From contig PLJS01000055.1 in NCBI GenBank assembly GCA_003140315.1, positions 2,152-52,946 on the forward strand: a stretch of 50,795 nt of DNA. Reading direction: 5' to 3'. Made by a program: the position numbers and the translations under genes. Below the pieces are notes generated by a model. That model was not told the DNA's origin and ran no database searches. It saw only the letters and a list, made by a program, of their open reading frames with translations. How positions within the stretch are numbered: the first letter of the stretch is position 1; every line of letters begins with the position of its first letter. Shown one piece after another: positions 1-7,309 of the stretch. Source of the stretch: Hyphomicrobiales bacterium (GTDB lineage Bacteria > Pseudomonadota > Alphaproteobacteria > Rhizobiales > Xanthobacteraceae).

Positions 1-362
1 AACAGCACGCGCATCACCTGACCGCGGTACTCGTAATGTTCGAGAATTTCCTGACCGATCAGTTGACCTTCGCGGTCGCAATCTGTGGCGAGCCAAACCC
101 GCTTGGCGGTGCATAGTGCCTCGCGAATGGCTCTGAGCTTGGAGGCCTTGTTGCCGCCTTCCGCCGGGCGAGTACCGTAAAGCCCTTCGGGTCGCAGCAG
201 AATCGGCGACCAGCGCTTCCACGCCGGCACGACATCCTCCGGTTCGAGCAGGTCGAACAAATGTCCCTCGGCCGGAAGGATATCTCCGTAGCGGGAACCC
301 ACGGCGGCGCGGACATCTTTGGCCTGGCTGGATTTCTCCGTGATGACGATTTGATCGGCCAT
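1..362 (-). CDS. Type IA DNA topoisomerase (TopB/topoisomerase III-like), N-terminal part
   Basis: Partial gene; the minus-strand reading frame starts with ATG at 362-360 and runs off the left edge with no stop, giving about 120 residues. The N-terminus reads MADQIVITEKSSQAKDVRAA, the usual opening of the TOPRIM domain of type IA topoisomerases, including the early Glu of the active site. Near the edge the motif ATDCDREGQLIGQEI is the acidic DxDREG metal-binding motif of TOPRIM. These enzymes relax and decatenate DNA by single-strand passage through a 5'-phosphotyrosine; the Tyr domain lies outside the window. TopB-like copies apart from chromosomal topA are common on alphaproteobacterial plasmids and integrative elements, which fits the accessory look of the next 6 kb, but that is inference. 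Family is confident; subtype is not. Confidence 0.88.
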   Translation of the reverse strand, partial: MADQIVITEKSSQAKDVRAAVGSRYGDILPAEGHLFDLLEPEDVVPAWKRWSPILLRPEGLYGTRPAEGGNKASKLRAIREALCTAKRVWLATDCDREGQLIGQEILEHYEYRGQVMRVL

Positions 363-702
363 GACGGGCTCGGTTGGAAGGATCGACTCGACGCCGCAGA
401 ATGAGAACATATAGCGAACACCGCGGCCTCGCAAGCTGGCCTTTTGAGAGCATCGCGTTGGCCCGCATTAGCCCGACAAAATTATTGCCGCCGCTGCCCG
501 AGGGCACCAGACGTCCAGCCATGGGTGGCGGCAGTCGTCCGAACCTCGCTTCTGTCTTGCAGAAAGGCCGGAAAAACACGAATATTCACGCCAGTTCGGG
601 AGTCATCTGGGGAATCCCGGTTCACTGTGGCTGGCCGTAACAGCCACCGAGGAGCCCTCCCTGATATGTTGGCCTTTGGGAATGGAACCTCAGGGAGTTG
701 TC
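363..702. other. Intergenic region between divergent topoisomerase and porin genes
   Basis: About 340 bases with no convincing gene. Open frames here have no plausible ribosome binding site and no recognisable protein pattern. The region must carry the promoters of the topoisomerase gene (leftward) and the porin gene (rightward). No clear -35/-10 pair or operator was identified. Confidence 0.5.
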
Positions 703-1502
703 ATGCGGAAGCTCTTGCTAGGGAGCGTCGCGCTCGCGGCACTTGTTGCCGGTCCTGCGATGGCAGCCGACATGCCGGTCAAGGCTCCGTACTATAAAGC
801 CCCGCCGGAGCCAGTATGGACGTGGACCGGCTTCTACGTCGGTGGCAACCTTGGTTACGGTTGGGGTAATGCTAATACGACTTTAGATCCGCAGCCCGTC
901 CCCCCCTTCACATTTACTGCGCCCACTGCGTTGAACCCCGGCCCGAAAGGAGTGCTTGGCGGCGGTCAGCTTGGTTTCAACACGCAGATGGGAGCATTTG
1001 TGTGGGGTCTCGAAACCGATATTCAAGCGTCCGCTATCAACGGTGATATTACTCAGCTGCCTCCTATCGGGCCCGCTGGCCTTCCGACCACGTGCTACCA
1101 GGAAGTCAGCCAAAAACTGACTGGTTTGGAACGTTACGGGTTCGCGCGGGTATCACCCCAACTGATCGTTTATTGCTTTACGTGACTGGGGGTCTCGCCT
1201 ATGGCCATGTCAGTTATTTAGCACAAACGTTTTTCAACCCAGTGGCCTCATATCCCGCAGCTTTCAGCAAGATGGAAACGGGTTGGACAGTCGGTGGCGG
1301 GGCTGAATGGGCGCTCAACCAAAATTGGTCGCTAAAGCTTGAATATCTATACTACAAGCTCGGCACCGAGACGGCCACGGCCCAAAGGGCCCCAGTCGTG
1401 ACCCCGCCGTTCCAGATGCAGTATATTTGGCAAACGACCGCACAAATTGCCCGCGTTGGCGTGAACTACAGATTCGGCGGCCCGGTCGTCGCCAATTACT
1501 GA
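703..1502 (+). pseudogene. Omp25/Omp31-like outer-membrane beta-barrel porin, frameshifted
   Basis: Start ATG 703 follows an AGGGAG ribosome site. The N-terminus is a signal peptide ending in VAGPAMAAD, followed by a family-typical linker and WTGFYVGGNLGYGWG, the first strand of Omp25-type barrels. The first frame runs to about 1119 and stops at 1185. The rest of the barrel (WFGTLRVRAGITP, YVTGGLAYG, WTVGGGAEWAL, LKLEYLYYKLG) continues in another frame and ends at 1502 in RVGVNYRFGG, the usual C-terminal strand. One missing base near 1119-1120 (expected CTG GAC TGG, seen CTGACTGG) explains the break. A corrected product would be about 266 residues, normal for the family. These are abundant outer-membrane structural proteins of Hyphomicrobiales. 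Either a recent pseudogene or a sequencing error. Confidence 0.85.
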
Positions 1503-1992
1503 TTGCTCGGAAGAGAGCGTTCCTGTGCTTCCGTCGAGCGGCTTGGAAGTGATCTCTTTCGCTACGCGCTTGCTACCGAGCAGGTGAGGTAGCACGTAGG
1601 CCGGCGGCATCTTGAATGGCGCCACCAAGGCGAATTTCGCCTTGTATTCGTCGAAGGTCTCGGGGTCTTCCGGACTAAAAAACGTTCTCCAGCGTCAGCT
1701 CGCCGATCTTGGTCGACGGCCGGTGGCGCCGCTGCGCTGCCGCTCTCGGAACCGAACACATCAGCGGCGGAGCCCTCAGGCACAAAACGAGCTTCTGTGG
1801 GTTGCGCGCGAAATCGAAGAAGATCTCGTTATCGGACCCCACTTCCATGATGAATTGGGCGAAGCACGCGACCAAGCGATGCTAGGGACGGAAACGTCGC
1901 TTGATGACCTTCGTGAGCGCCATGGTTCCTAGTTCGCCGGCCGATGAGGCCCGACGCTTTTTGTATCGCAACGGACGAACCGTCGCGGCGCA
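1503..1992 (-). other. Gene-poor stretch with a possible decayed minus-strand coding remnant
   Basis: No intact gene. Read on the minus strand from about 1922, a frame begins MALTKVIKRRFRP, meets a stop, continues through MEVGSDNEIFFDFARNPQKL to a stop near 1675, and after a one-base shift continues as SPEDPETFDEYKAKFALVAP to about 1500. The segments are protein-like in composition and would join with one stop and one frameshift, but the family is not recognised. The remnant would be convergent with the porin gene. Confidence 0.25.
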
Positions 1993-2775
1993 TCAGCAGT
2001 GAAGCGCGTCGGCTGACCCAGCATATCGCGCCGGTCTTTGTGGCAATACAATCAGGCAAAAGACAATGAATGTAGCGATTACGGCCGAGGCGAGTGGACG
2101 GCTCAGCGAAAGGCCGCCATCGCTCATCGGTTTGCCCAAAAAATCTCCGAGGGTCGCGCCCAACGGTCGCGTCAGAATGAAGGCCGTCCAGAACAATAGC
2201 GCGCGAGATACGTTGGTCCAAAAGTAAAATCCGGCAACAAGGGCTAGCGCAGCGCCAAAAATGCACGTGCCGCCGATGTAACCGAGACCGCCCGTGTCTG
2301 CCAACCAGTCGCCAAGCGCGGTGCCGAGCGTCTGTGAAAAGGTGATGGCCACCCAGTAGAATACCTCGACCTTCGCCGTGCGCACGGTATTCACCGAGAC
2401 CGAGCCCTGCGTCGAATTCCAAAGGTCCAGTACTGCGGCGAGACAGATAAGCACCAGCATGGAGCCGCCGATGTAGCCGATACCGGTCGAGCGAGCGGCG
2501 AAATCCGCCATGGTGGTGCCAAAGGTGTTGGAAGCGACGATCGTCGTCCAGTAGAGCACGGGATGGAATCTCTTTGACAGAATTTGCGCAACGACCAGCG
2601 CCACGAGCAGAACAAGGAAAAGCGCGGTGCCAGCGAGATAGCCCCAGTTGAGCGTCACGGTGACGGAGTCGCCGCCCGTCTCACCCAGCGTTGTCGCGGC
2701 GATGTTGATTAACCAGAAGCCAACGGTAACTTCAGGAGCCTTGCTCAGCGCTTGCTCGTCCCGTTTGTCATACAT
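1993..2775 (-). CDS. DUF347/COG4705 four-repeat membrane protein
   Basis: Predicted 260-residue integral membrane protein. ATG at 2775-2773 is chosen because GAGGTGA lies just upstream; the frame stays open for 30 more codons without membrane-protein character. Four internal repeats are visible, each with hydrophobic helices and a small-residue/acidic signature: TLGETGGD, NTFGTTMADF, QTLGTALGDW and RPLGATLGDFLGKP. That fits the DUF347 repeat family of uncharacterised inner-membrane proteins, probably 8 or more helices. The repeated conserved Asp residues within membrane segments suggest a transporter or channel; no substrate can be read from the sequence. It stands alone with no neighbour on the same strand. 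Confidence 0.8.
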   Translation of the reverse strand: MYDKRDEQALSKAPEVTVGFWLINIAATTLGETGGDSVTVTLNWGYLAGTALFLVLLVALVVAQILSKRFHPVLYWTTIVASNTFGTTMADFAARSTGIGYIGGSMLVLICLAAVLDLWNSTQGSVSVNTVRTAKVEVFYWVAITFSQTLGTALGDWLADTGGLGYIGGTCIFGAALALVAGFYFWTNVSRALLFWTAFILTRPLGATLGDFLGKPMSDGGLSLSRPLASAVIATFIVFCLIVLPQRPARYAGSADALHC

Positions 2776-3110
2776 GAGGTCACCTCGCGCTGCCTCATTC
2801 ACCCTTAGTGCTTTGCAAATAACCCGCGCAGGGAGCATCCCCGACTCACGTAGATTGTGGACCAACGGGCGATGTTCCGATAGCCTTTCTGTTGAGTACC
2901 GGACGGCTGAACTCGGCGCGGCGCGGCCGTGCGGTTTCGCGAATATGATGACGAACCACCTGCCAACTCGCTAGGGCTAACACGCGCAGCTGAGCCAGCA
3001 TGAGCGTCGCGAAACAGATATTTCCCGCCTTAGAACCAGGCTCTGTTGAGCCATATTCCCTAAACTCTGCGATCGGTGATTCTCATCACGCGTGTGCGCA
3101 GGAGGTGCTG
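2776..3110. other. Intergenic region upstream of divergent DUF347 gene and small gene
   Basis: About 335 bases. It holds the first copy of a 21-bp direct repeat (3039-3059) and the ribosome site of the following gene. No convincing coding sequence was seen; the frame of the next gene is open back to 3000, but translation from there lacks a ribosome site. Confidence 0.5.
3039..3059. repeat. 21-bp direct repeat, copy 1, with internal hairpin
   Basis: GGCTCTGTTGAGCCATATTC plus one base; the copy at 3552-3572 differs at one position. The first 14 bases form an inverted repeat GGCTC-tgtt-GAGCC. The two copies have the same orientation and bracket the small gene at 3111-3440. They could be mobile-element ends or protein-binding sites. 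Confidence 0.8.
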
Positions 3111-3440
3111 ATGCTCGATCATCCGCAGAAGACTCACGAGCTCATCGCCATCTTGGAGGTGGCGGTCCCGTTCGAGGTCGCCTTAATGCCCGACCTGATC
3201 GAGCATCTCGCGCGACAACAGAAACCGGTTGTCGTCAAGCTCACCGAGACCGTCTCGGAAGTCTCGTACCTCGACGATGTGGGCGGCATCATCTGCCACA
3301 TCCAGCCCGAGGACGCAGAGAGCATGGTCATCGTCTCGCTGACCCACGTACGAGTGCGCCGCACCCTTCCCTTCGCGAAGGCTGTGCTCGACTATCAAAA
3401 ACATCGAGTGAAGAAGCTGAAGAAGCAAGCTCGGATATAG
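3111..3440 (+). CDS. Conserved-looking small protein of unknown function
   Basis: 109-residue soluble protein. ATG 3111 is selected because AGGAGG lies 4 bases upstream, a near-perfect ribosome site. The sequence begins MLDHPQKTHELIAILEVAVP, has alternating hydrophobic and charged segments (VVVKLTETVSEVSYLDDVGG, ESMVIVSLTHVRVRR) and ends in a strongly basic tail HRVKKLKKQARI. No membrane segment, signal peptide or known motif was seen, and no function is assigned. It is isolated, with about 330 and 520 bases of gene-free sequence on either side and a 21-bp direct repeat flanking it. Codon usage and ribosome site favour a real gene. Confidence 0.6.
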   Translation: MLDHPQKTHELIAILEVAVPFEVALMPDLIEHLARQQKPVVVKLTETVSEVSYLDDVGGIICHIQPEDAESMVIVSLTHVRVRRTLPFAKAVLDYQKHRVKKLKKQARI

Positions 3441-3965
3441 CTCCTCGGTGCGAGCCACCCGCTCCATCGCGGTATTCGCTCTTACGTCGCCACAGGCTCC
3501 CTACCGCGCGAGCGGTTTAGTGCAATCCAGGTTGCGCGACGTTTAAGGAATGGCTCTGCTGAGCCATATTCCACATTCCCGCAACTCAATCTACGCTGGC
3601 CAGGCGGTTGGCGGTGGTAACGGGGCTGCCGTTGTATCCGATCGATATTATCAAGTTCCCGGAGGGCGATTTCTGCCCCCGTTACAAAGCTCGCCGTCCC
3701 ATATCATTCCGACATAACCGGCTCCGAACTTGAGACCTTTTGCGAAGAGCTGAACGGCGACGCTTCGATCGGCTCGACGCTGCTACGGCCGCCAAGTTGA
3801 TGAAGGCCGACAGGGCCGCAGCAAGACATCGAGAAAGTATTTTCCGCCGATGCCGAGCAACATTTCCCACCGGACGACCGCGGCATCGAAATAGATTGTC
3901 GAAAAGTTCGGTACCTTCAATGCAGCCTTCCGCTCCGACGCAATTTACATGCTGACACAATCATA
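3441..3965. other. Gene-poor stretch with possible plus-strand coding debris
   Basis: About 525 bases. It holds the second 21-bp repeat copy (3552-3572). Between about 3700 and 3970 protein-like fragments appear in shifting plus-strand frames, for example SELETFCEELNGDASIGSTL, DIEKVFSADAEQHFPPDDRG and IVEKFGTFNAAFRSDAIYML. They could be a decayed gene interrupted by the convergent methyltransferase gene. None is long enough to assign. Confidence 0.3.
3552..3572. repeat. 21-bp direct repeat, copy 2, with internal hairpin
   Basis: Same 21-bp sequence as 3039-3059 with one change (T to C in the loop of the internal GGCTC...GAGCC hairpin). The two copies are 513 bp apart in the same orientation. 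Confidence 0.8.
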
Positions 3966-4694
3966 TCACGGCGGCTTAAGCATCAAACCTTGTCCGGTCG
4001 GCAGAGACAGAACAGCGACGCCTTTGCTCGCGGCAAATTCATCAATTGCAATCTTCTGGGGCCGATACCCAAAATAGGCATAGTCATCGAACAAGATCAC
4101 TGCGCCGACACTTAGTCGTTCCCAAAAAAAACTGACCGCCGCAACCTCGGGTGGGGCGCAGTTCATGTCGAGATGTAGGTAGGCGATACGCTCGGCCTTC
4201 ACTCGGTCGAGTGTTTCAGGAACCGGCCCAATTATGAGGTCAACGTTTCTCCACTCGGAAAAATTCCGAGTGACAGCCTCGGATGATTTTGCATAGAAGC
4301 CGATATCGAGAAGGTGCTTGCTTTTCTCCAAGGCGCCTGCTTTGAGCTCCTCCGCATTGACGTATCGCTCGTTGAGACCTGAAAAAGTGTCGAGAAGATA
4401 GAACGTGCGTCCGAGTGTGTCCCAATTGAGAGCACTCATGATCGCCGAGCTCATAAAGCCCTTTCCGACGCCGCATTCGACGAAATCGCCCGCAATCTTC
4501 GTGGCGCAGTGTGCGGCCCACAGGGCCGTGTGGACACGCCAATGCCAGCGGTAGTCGGTACCGGCGGCCTGCATGCCTCGTGCATATGCGGCTTGGAACG
4601 CAGGATCGCCCATGAATTCGTGGTTGTGCTTTGTCCGCAGCAGATCCTGATCGTACCAGTCGCCTTCGCGCTTGTTGCGCCAGGGAATACGCAT
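3966..4694 (-). CDS. TylF/MycF-like class I SAM-dependent O-methyltransferase
   Basis: 242 residues, normal length for the TylF (macrocin O-methyltransferase) family, which methylates sugar hydroxyls on secondary metabolites or surface glycans using SAM and a metal ion. Visible motifs are GDFVECGVGKGF (about 69-80, SAM-binding glycine loop), YLLDTFSGL (about 99-107, typical of TylF), AYLHLDMNCAPPEVA (metal and active-site acidic residues) and AVILFDDY. No signal peptide. It follows, on the minus strand, fragments of at least one broken gene, one of them another methyltransferase. This looks like the survivor of a glycan-modification cluster. The region is more AT-rich than the right part of the window. 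Family is confident; substrate is unknown. Confidence 0.85.
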   Translation of the reverse strand: MRIPWRNKREGDWYDQDLLRTKHNHEFMGDPAFQAAYARGMQAAGTDYRWHWRVHTALWAAHCATKIAGDFVECGVGKGFMSSAIMSALNWDTLGRTFYLLDTFSGLNERYVNAEELKAGALEKSKHLLDIGFYAKSSEAVTRNFSEWRNVDLIIGPVPETLDRVKAERIAYLHLDMNCAPPEVAAVSFFWERLSVGAVILFDDYAYFGYRPQKIAIDEFAASKGVAVLSLPTGQGLMLKPP

Positions 4695-4712
4695 AGCAGT
4701 TCTCTTTGCCTC

Positions 4713-4959
4713 TCAATGATCCGCTGGCTCGTCGATCCAGGAGCGCAGCGGACTCTGAAGGTTAAGGTCTTTCTTGAGTTCCTGATTGAATGCTTCGGTT
4801 CGGCGCCTTGGCGAACGTGAGACACGCAACCCAATCGTAGCGCAGGCCAGTGGAATTGTCTGCTGCAACCCGCCGCGCCTCTGGCAGCGGATCGCCGGCG
4901 AGAAAGCTACGGCCCGTAATGACGAAGCCGCCAACCAGGGCGGCCTCCGTCACTTCCAC
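4713..4959 (-). pseudogene. Frameshifted fragment upstream of the TylF-like gene, family not recognised
   Basis: Two overlapping minus-strand frames look like parts of one C-terminal segment: GGFVITGRSFLAGDPLPEAR and TGLRYDWVACLTFAKAP in the first frame, then, after a shift near 4800, AFNQELKKDLNLQSPLRSW ending in DEPADH and a stop about 18 bases before the TylF-like start. The close spacing suggests it was once the gene preceding it in an operon. No family assigned. Confidence 0.35.
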
Positions 4960-4964
4960 TTACT

Positions 4965-5519
4965 CTACCGTATATGGCGCAGCGGCTCATTTTGACTGTT
5001 GTGCTTCTCGATCGCAATCATGCTCTCGAAGAACGCAATGCTGTAGATGTCAGCGGCGATGCCTGTTCGGCGCGCTTGCGCCACGTTGCGCTGATCGCGC
5101 GGCTGCATAAAGCGGGAGCCAAGCAATTTCGGCTCCGACATATTGAGCGAGAGCTGTGTGTTAAGACTGTTGAAGAACTCAGTCGTCGTCTGCCCGCGAT
5201 AGAGCTTGCGGTACGACTTGTAGAAATCGCAGCAGGTATCCTCCACCAAGTATGTACCGCGGTCGGCAAGGCGCGGAAAGACGGCAAGGAACGCCGTGAC
5301 GATGTCGTACGGCCGATGCGAGCCGTCGTCGAGAACGATGTCAGGCCTGCCGATCTCATCGAGCGTCTTGCCGAGGAAGGCGGGGTCCGCGGCATCTCCG
5401 ATGAAAACCTTGTCTATGAAGGGCTTCTCATTGAGCGCAGCGCAGGTCGGATCGATGTCAATGCCGTAGATGCGCGCTGCTGCGCCGAAGTAGTGACGCG
5501 CCGTTTCTAAGCTCCCGCC
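4965..5519 (-). pseudogene. 5'-truncated class I SAM-dependent methyltransferase
   Basis: An open frame with no start reads GGSLETARHYFGAAARIYGI from about 5519, then IDIDPTC, FIGDAADPAFLGKTL, GRPDIVLDDGSHRPYDI, LADRGTYLVEDTCC and finally ends at 4965. The order GGS, GIDIDP, D(I/V)VLDDGSH, YLVED is typical of SAM methyltransferases of the demethylmacrocin O-methyltransferase (TylE) type. The SAM-loop N-terminus is absent: upstream of GGS the sequence belongs, in another frame, to the membrane protein at 5458-5913. The junction lies near 5515-5540. This is a deletion scar, not a simple frameshift, so it is very likely a true pseudogene. Confidence 0.75.
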
Positions 5520-5913
5520 GTGCTGGCATCGGCGCTGTGAATCCAGCCCAAGTCAGATAGAGTCCGATCACGAGCGCGGGGGCGAGGAAAAGATAGTAAT
5601 GCTCGCCATATTGCATCTGCTCAAACAACCAAGAAAGCGTCTTGGGCGGAAGAAACAATAGCATCAGCCCCTTCGTGAAGATCAGCCATCCGACTAGTGT
5701 GACGACCACCGGCAGCGCGCCATCAGACCAGACATTGTGGCCGAGTATCATCGCGATACCCATTCCGAGGCTGATGATGGCGTAGGCAAGCACGACTGGT
5801 CCGTCGGCAGCTGTGGTTTCGATAATGGCGCTCCCGCGCACTAGGAATGCGACCACGAGCAAGATGGTGAAAAGTCCGATAGACCGTGAAAGGAAAACAG
5901 TGAGGCGGGACAT
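5458..5913 (-). CDS. Small integral membrane protein, C-terminus altered by a deletion junction
   Basis: 151 residues with an excellent ribosome site (GGGGAGGT, 5 bases before ATG 5913-5911). It has about four hydrophobic helices: IGLFTILLVVAFLV, VLAYAIISLGMGIAMILG, LPVVVTLVGWLIFTKGLMLL and YYLFLAPALVIGLYLTWAGF. After WAGFTAPMPA the frame enters the truncated methyltransferase sequence and reads RRELRNGASLLRRSSAHLRH, a basic tail that does not look native. The original protein probably ended near residue 125-130. Family not recognised. The four helices are intact, so the product may still insert into the membrane. Confidence 0.65.
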   Translation of the reverse strand: MSRLTVFLSRSIGLFTILLVVAFLVRGSAIIETTAADGPVVLAYAIISLGMGIAMILGHNVWSDGALPVVVTLVGWLIFTKGLMLLFLPPKTLSWLFEQMQYGEHYYLFLAPALVIGLYLTWAGFTAPMPARRELRNGASLLRRSSAHLRH

Positions 5914-6259
5914 GCGGACCTCCCCTAGATCTAAAGAACCAGCATCCTTCAGATTACAGCCTTCCCTCCAATCCTCCAGTGTCGATTGCGCCGTCCGACG
6001 GCGATCTTGAGGTTTGCGTCATCGAACGGGGGGAAGTCCACGCGCTGATATGCCCCTGCCGCAAGGTCGAAGCGGACTGAGTCGACGCCGTGACCAAGGA
6101 GCGGATCGACATCCGGCCGACGCATTGGCGCATGTGGAGAGGCGATCGCTAAAGCGCGGGTTTTCTGTCTTGGCCGCTTGCGTCCGGCCAAGAATCGCGC
6201 GCGCGCCGATTGCGGTCGTCGCATGAAATACGGCATCATCCTCCCAAAGGGAGGAGTTC
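5914..6259. other. Intergenic stretch before the first Bug gene
   Basis: About 346 bases. A minus-strand frame ending near 5949 contains VDSVRFDLAAGAYQRVDFPP and ends RHWRIGGKAVI, which could be a C-terminal remnant of a lost gene, but has no family signature. The GGGAGGAG ribosome site of the next gene lies at the right end. Nothing else recognised. Confidence 0.35.
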
Positions 6260-7231
6260 ATGTTCGTTACTCTACGGCGCTGCGTACTTTTGGTTACATG
6301 CCTTTTGGGATTGTTCGCCTCGCCCGCCGTGGCGGAGACCTTTCCGAGCCGGCCGATCCATTTCGTCGTCGGCTTCGCGGCCGGCGGGCCGAACGACATC
6401 GTGGCGCGCATGCTCGGCGACTGGCTGTCGAACTACATGGGCCAGCAGTGGGTGATTGAGAACCGCGCTGGCTCGGGCGGCATGCTGGCCGCCGGCTACG
6501 TCGTCAATTCGCCACCCGACGGCTACACCCTGATGTTCGTCGCGCCCAATAACGCGATCGGTGAGTCGCTCTACAAGAAGCTGCCGTTCAACTTCATCCG
6601 CGATACCGTGCCGGTCGCGCGCACGCTGAAGCTCGCGAACCTGATGGTGGTGCCACCGGACTTCCCGGCCAACACGGTCGCCGAGTTCATCGCATACGCG
6701 AAGGCCCATCCCGGCACGATCAACATGGCCTCGTCCGGCAACGGCACATCGGTGCACATGTCCGGCGAGTTGTTCAAGCTGATGGCCGGGATCGAGATGA
6801 CGCATGTTCCCTATCGCGGCTCGGCGCCGGCGATGCCGGACCTGATGAGCGGCAAGGTCCATGTGATGTTCGACAACCTTCCCGGCTCGATCAACTTCGC
6901 GCGCAACGGCAAACTCAAGGCACTCGGCGTCACCACCGCGCAGCGCTGGCCCGAGACGCCGGACATTCCGGCGATCTCCGAGACGATTCCGGGCTACGAG
7001 GCGAGCATCTGGTACGGCATCTCGGCGCCGAAAGGCACGCCGCCGGAGATCGTCGCGATCCTCAACAAGGCGGTGAACGCCGCGCTCGCCGATCCGAAGC
7101 TCGCCGCGCGGTTCAAGGAGATCGGCGCGATACCCGATCCAGGGACGCCGGAGGAATTCGGCAAGCTGATCGCCGATGAGACCGCGAAGTGGCGCAAGGT
7201 GGTGGAGTTCGCCGGAATATCGATCGACTAA
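6260..7231 (+). CDS. Bug-family (TctC) tripartite tricarboxylate transporter solute-binding protein
   Basis: 323 residues. ATG 6260 is preceded by GGGAGGAG. A Sec signal peptide (residues 1-25, cleavage after SPAVA) sends it to the periplasm. The mature protein starts with the family-typical FPSRPIHFVVGFAAGGPNDI, followed by ENRAGSGGMLAAGYV, the DGYTLM motif, a THVPYRGSAPAMPDLMSGKV segment and an SAPKGTP hinge, all diagnostic of Bug proteins. These bind carboxylates or other small organic acids for TctAB permeases, but no tctA or tctB is in the window. It is 78 bp upstream of the sugar-acid dehydratase gene and probably co-transcribed, suggesting a sugar-acid or hydroxyacid ligand. A palindromic repeat lies between them. 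Confidence 0.93.
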   Translation: MFVTLRRCVLLVTCLLGLFASPAVAETFPSRPIHFVVGFAAGGPNDIVARMLGDWLSNYMGQQWVIENRAGSGGMLAAGYVVNSPPDGYTLMFVAPNNAIGESLYKKLPFNFIRDTVPVARTLKLANLMVVPPDFPANTVAEFIAYAKAHPGTINMASSGNGTSVHMSGELFKLMAGIEMTHVPYRGSAPAMPDLMSGKVHVMFDNLPGSINFARNGKLKALGVTTAQRWPETPDIPAISETIPGYEASIWYGISAPKGTPPEIVAILNKAVNAALADPKLAARFKEIGAIPDPGTPEEFGKLIADETAKWRKVVEFAGISID

Positions 7232-7242
7232 ATCAACCCCAA

Positions 7243-7265
7243 CCCTCTCCGTTTCAGGGAGAGGG
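7243..7265. repeat. Palindromic intergenic repeat (CCCTCTCC / GGGAGAGGG type)
   Basis: Inverted repeat CCCTCTCC-gtttca-GGGAGAGGG just after the Bug stop codon. The same style occurs near 48293-48315 and 50718-50745. It could act as a weak terminator or mRNA-end stabiliser between the Bug and dehydratase genes, but has no T run. Confidence 0.7.
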
Positions 7266-7309
7266 AGCCACTAGAGACTGCCGCCCGCTCTCAATCAAAA
7301 GCGATCATC

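Noticed and set aside
3041-3059. Inverted repeat end of an IS6-like element (GGCTCTGTTG...)
   Set aside because: Only the first ten bases look similar; the two copies are in the same orientation and no transposase lies between them.
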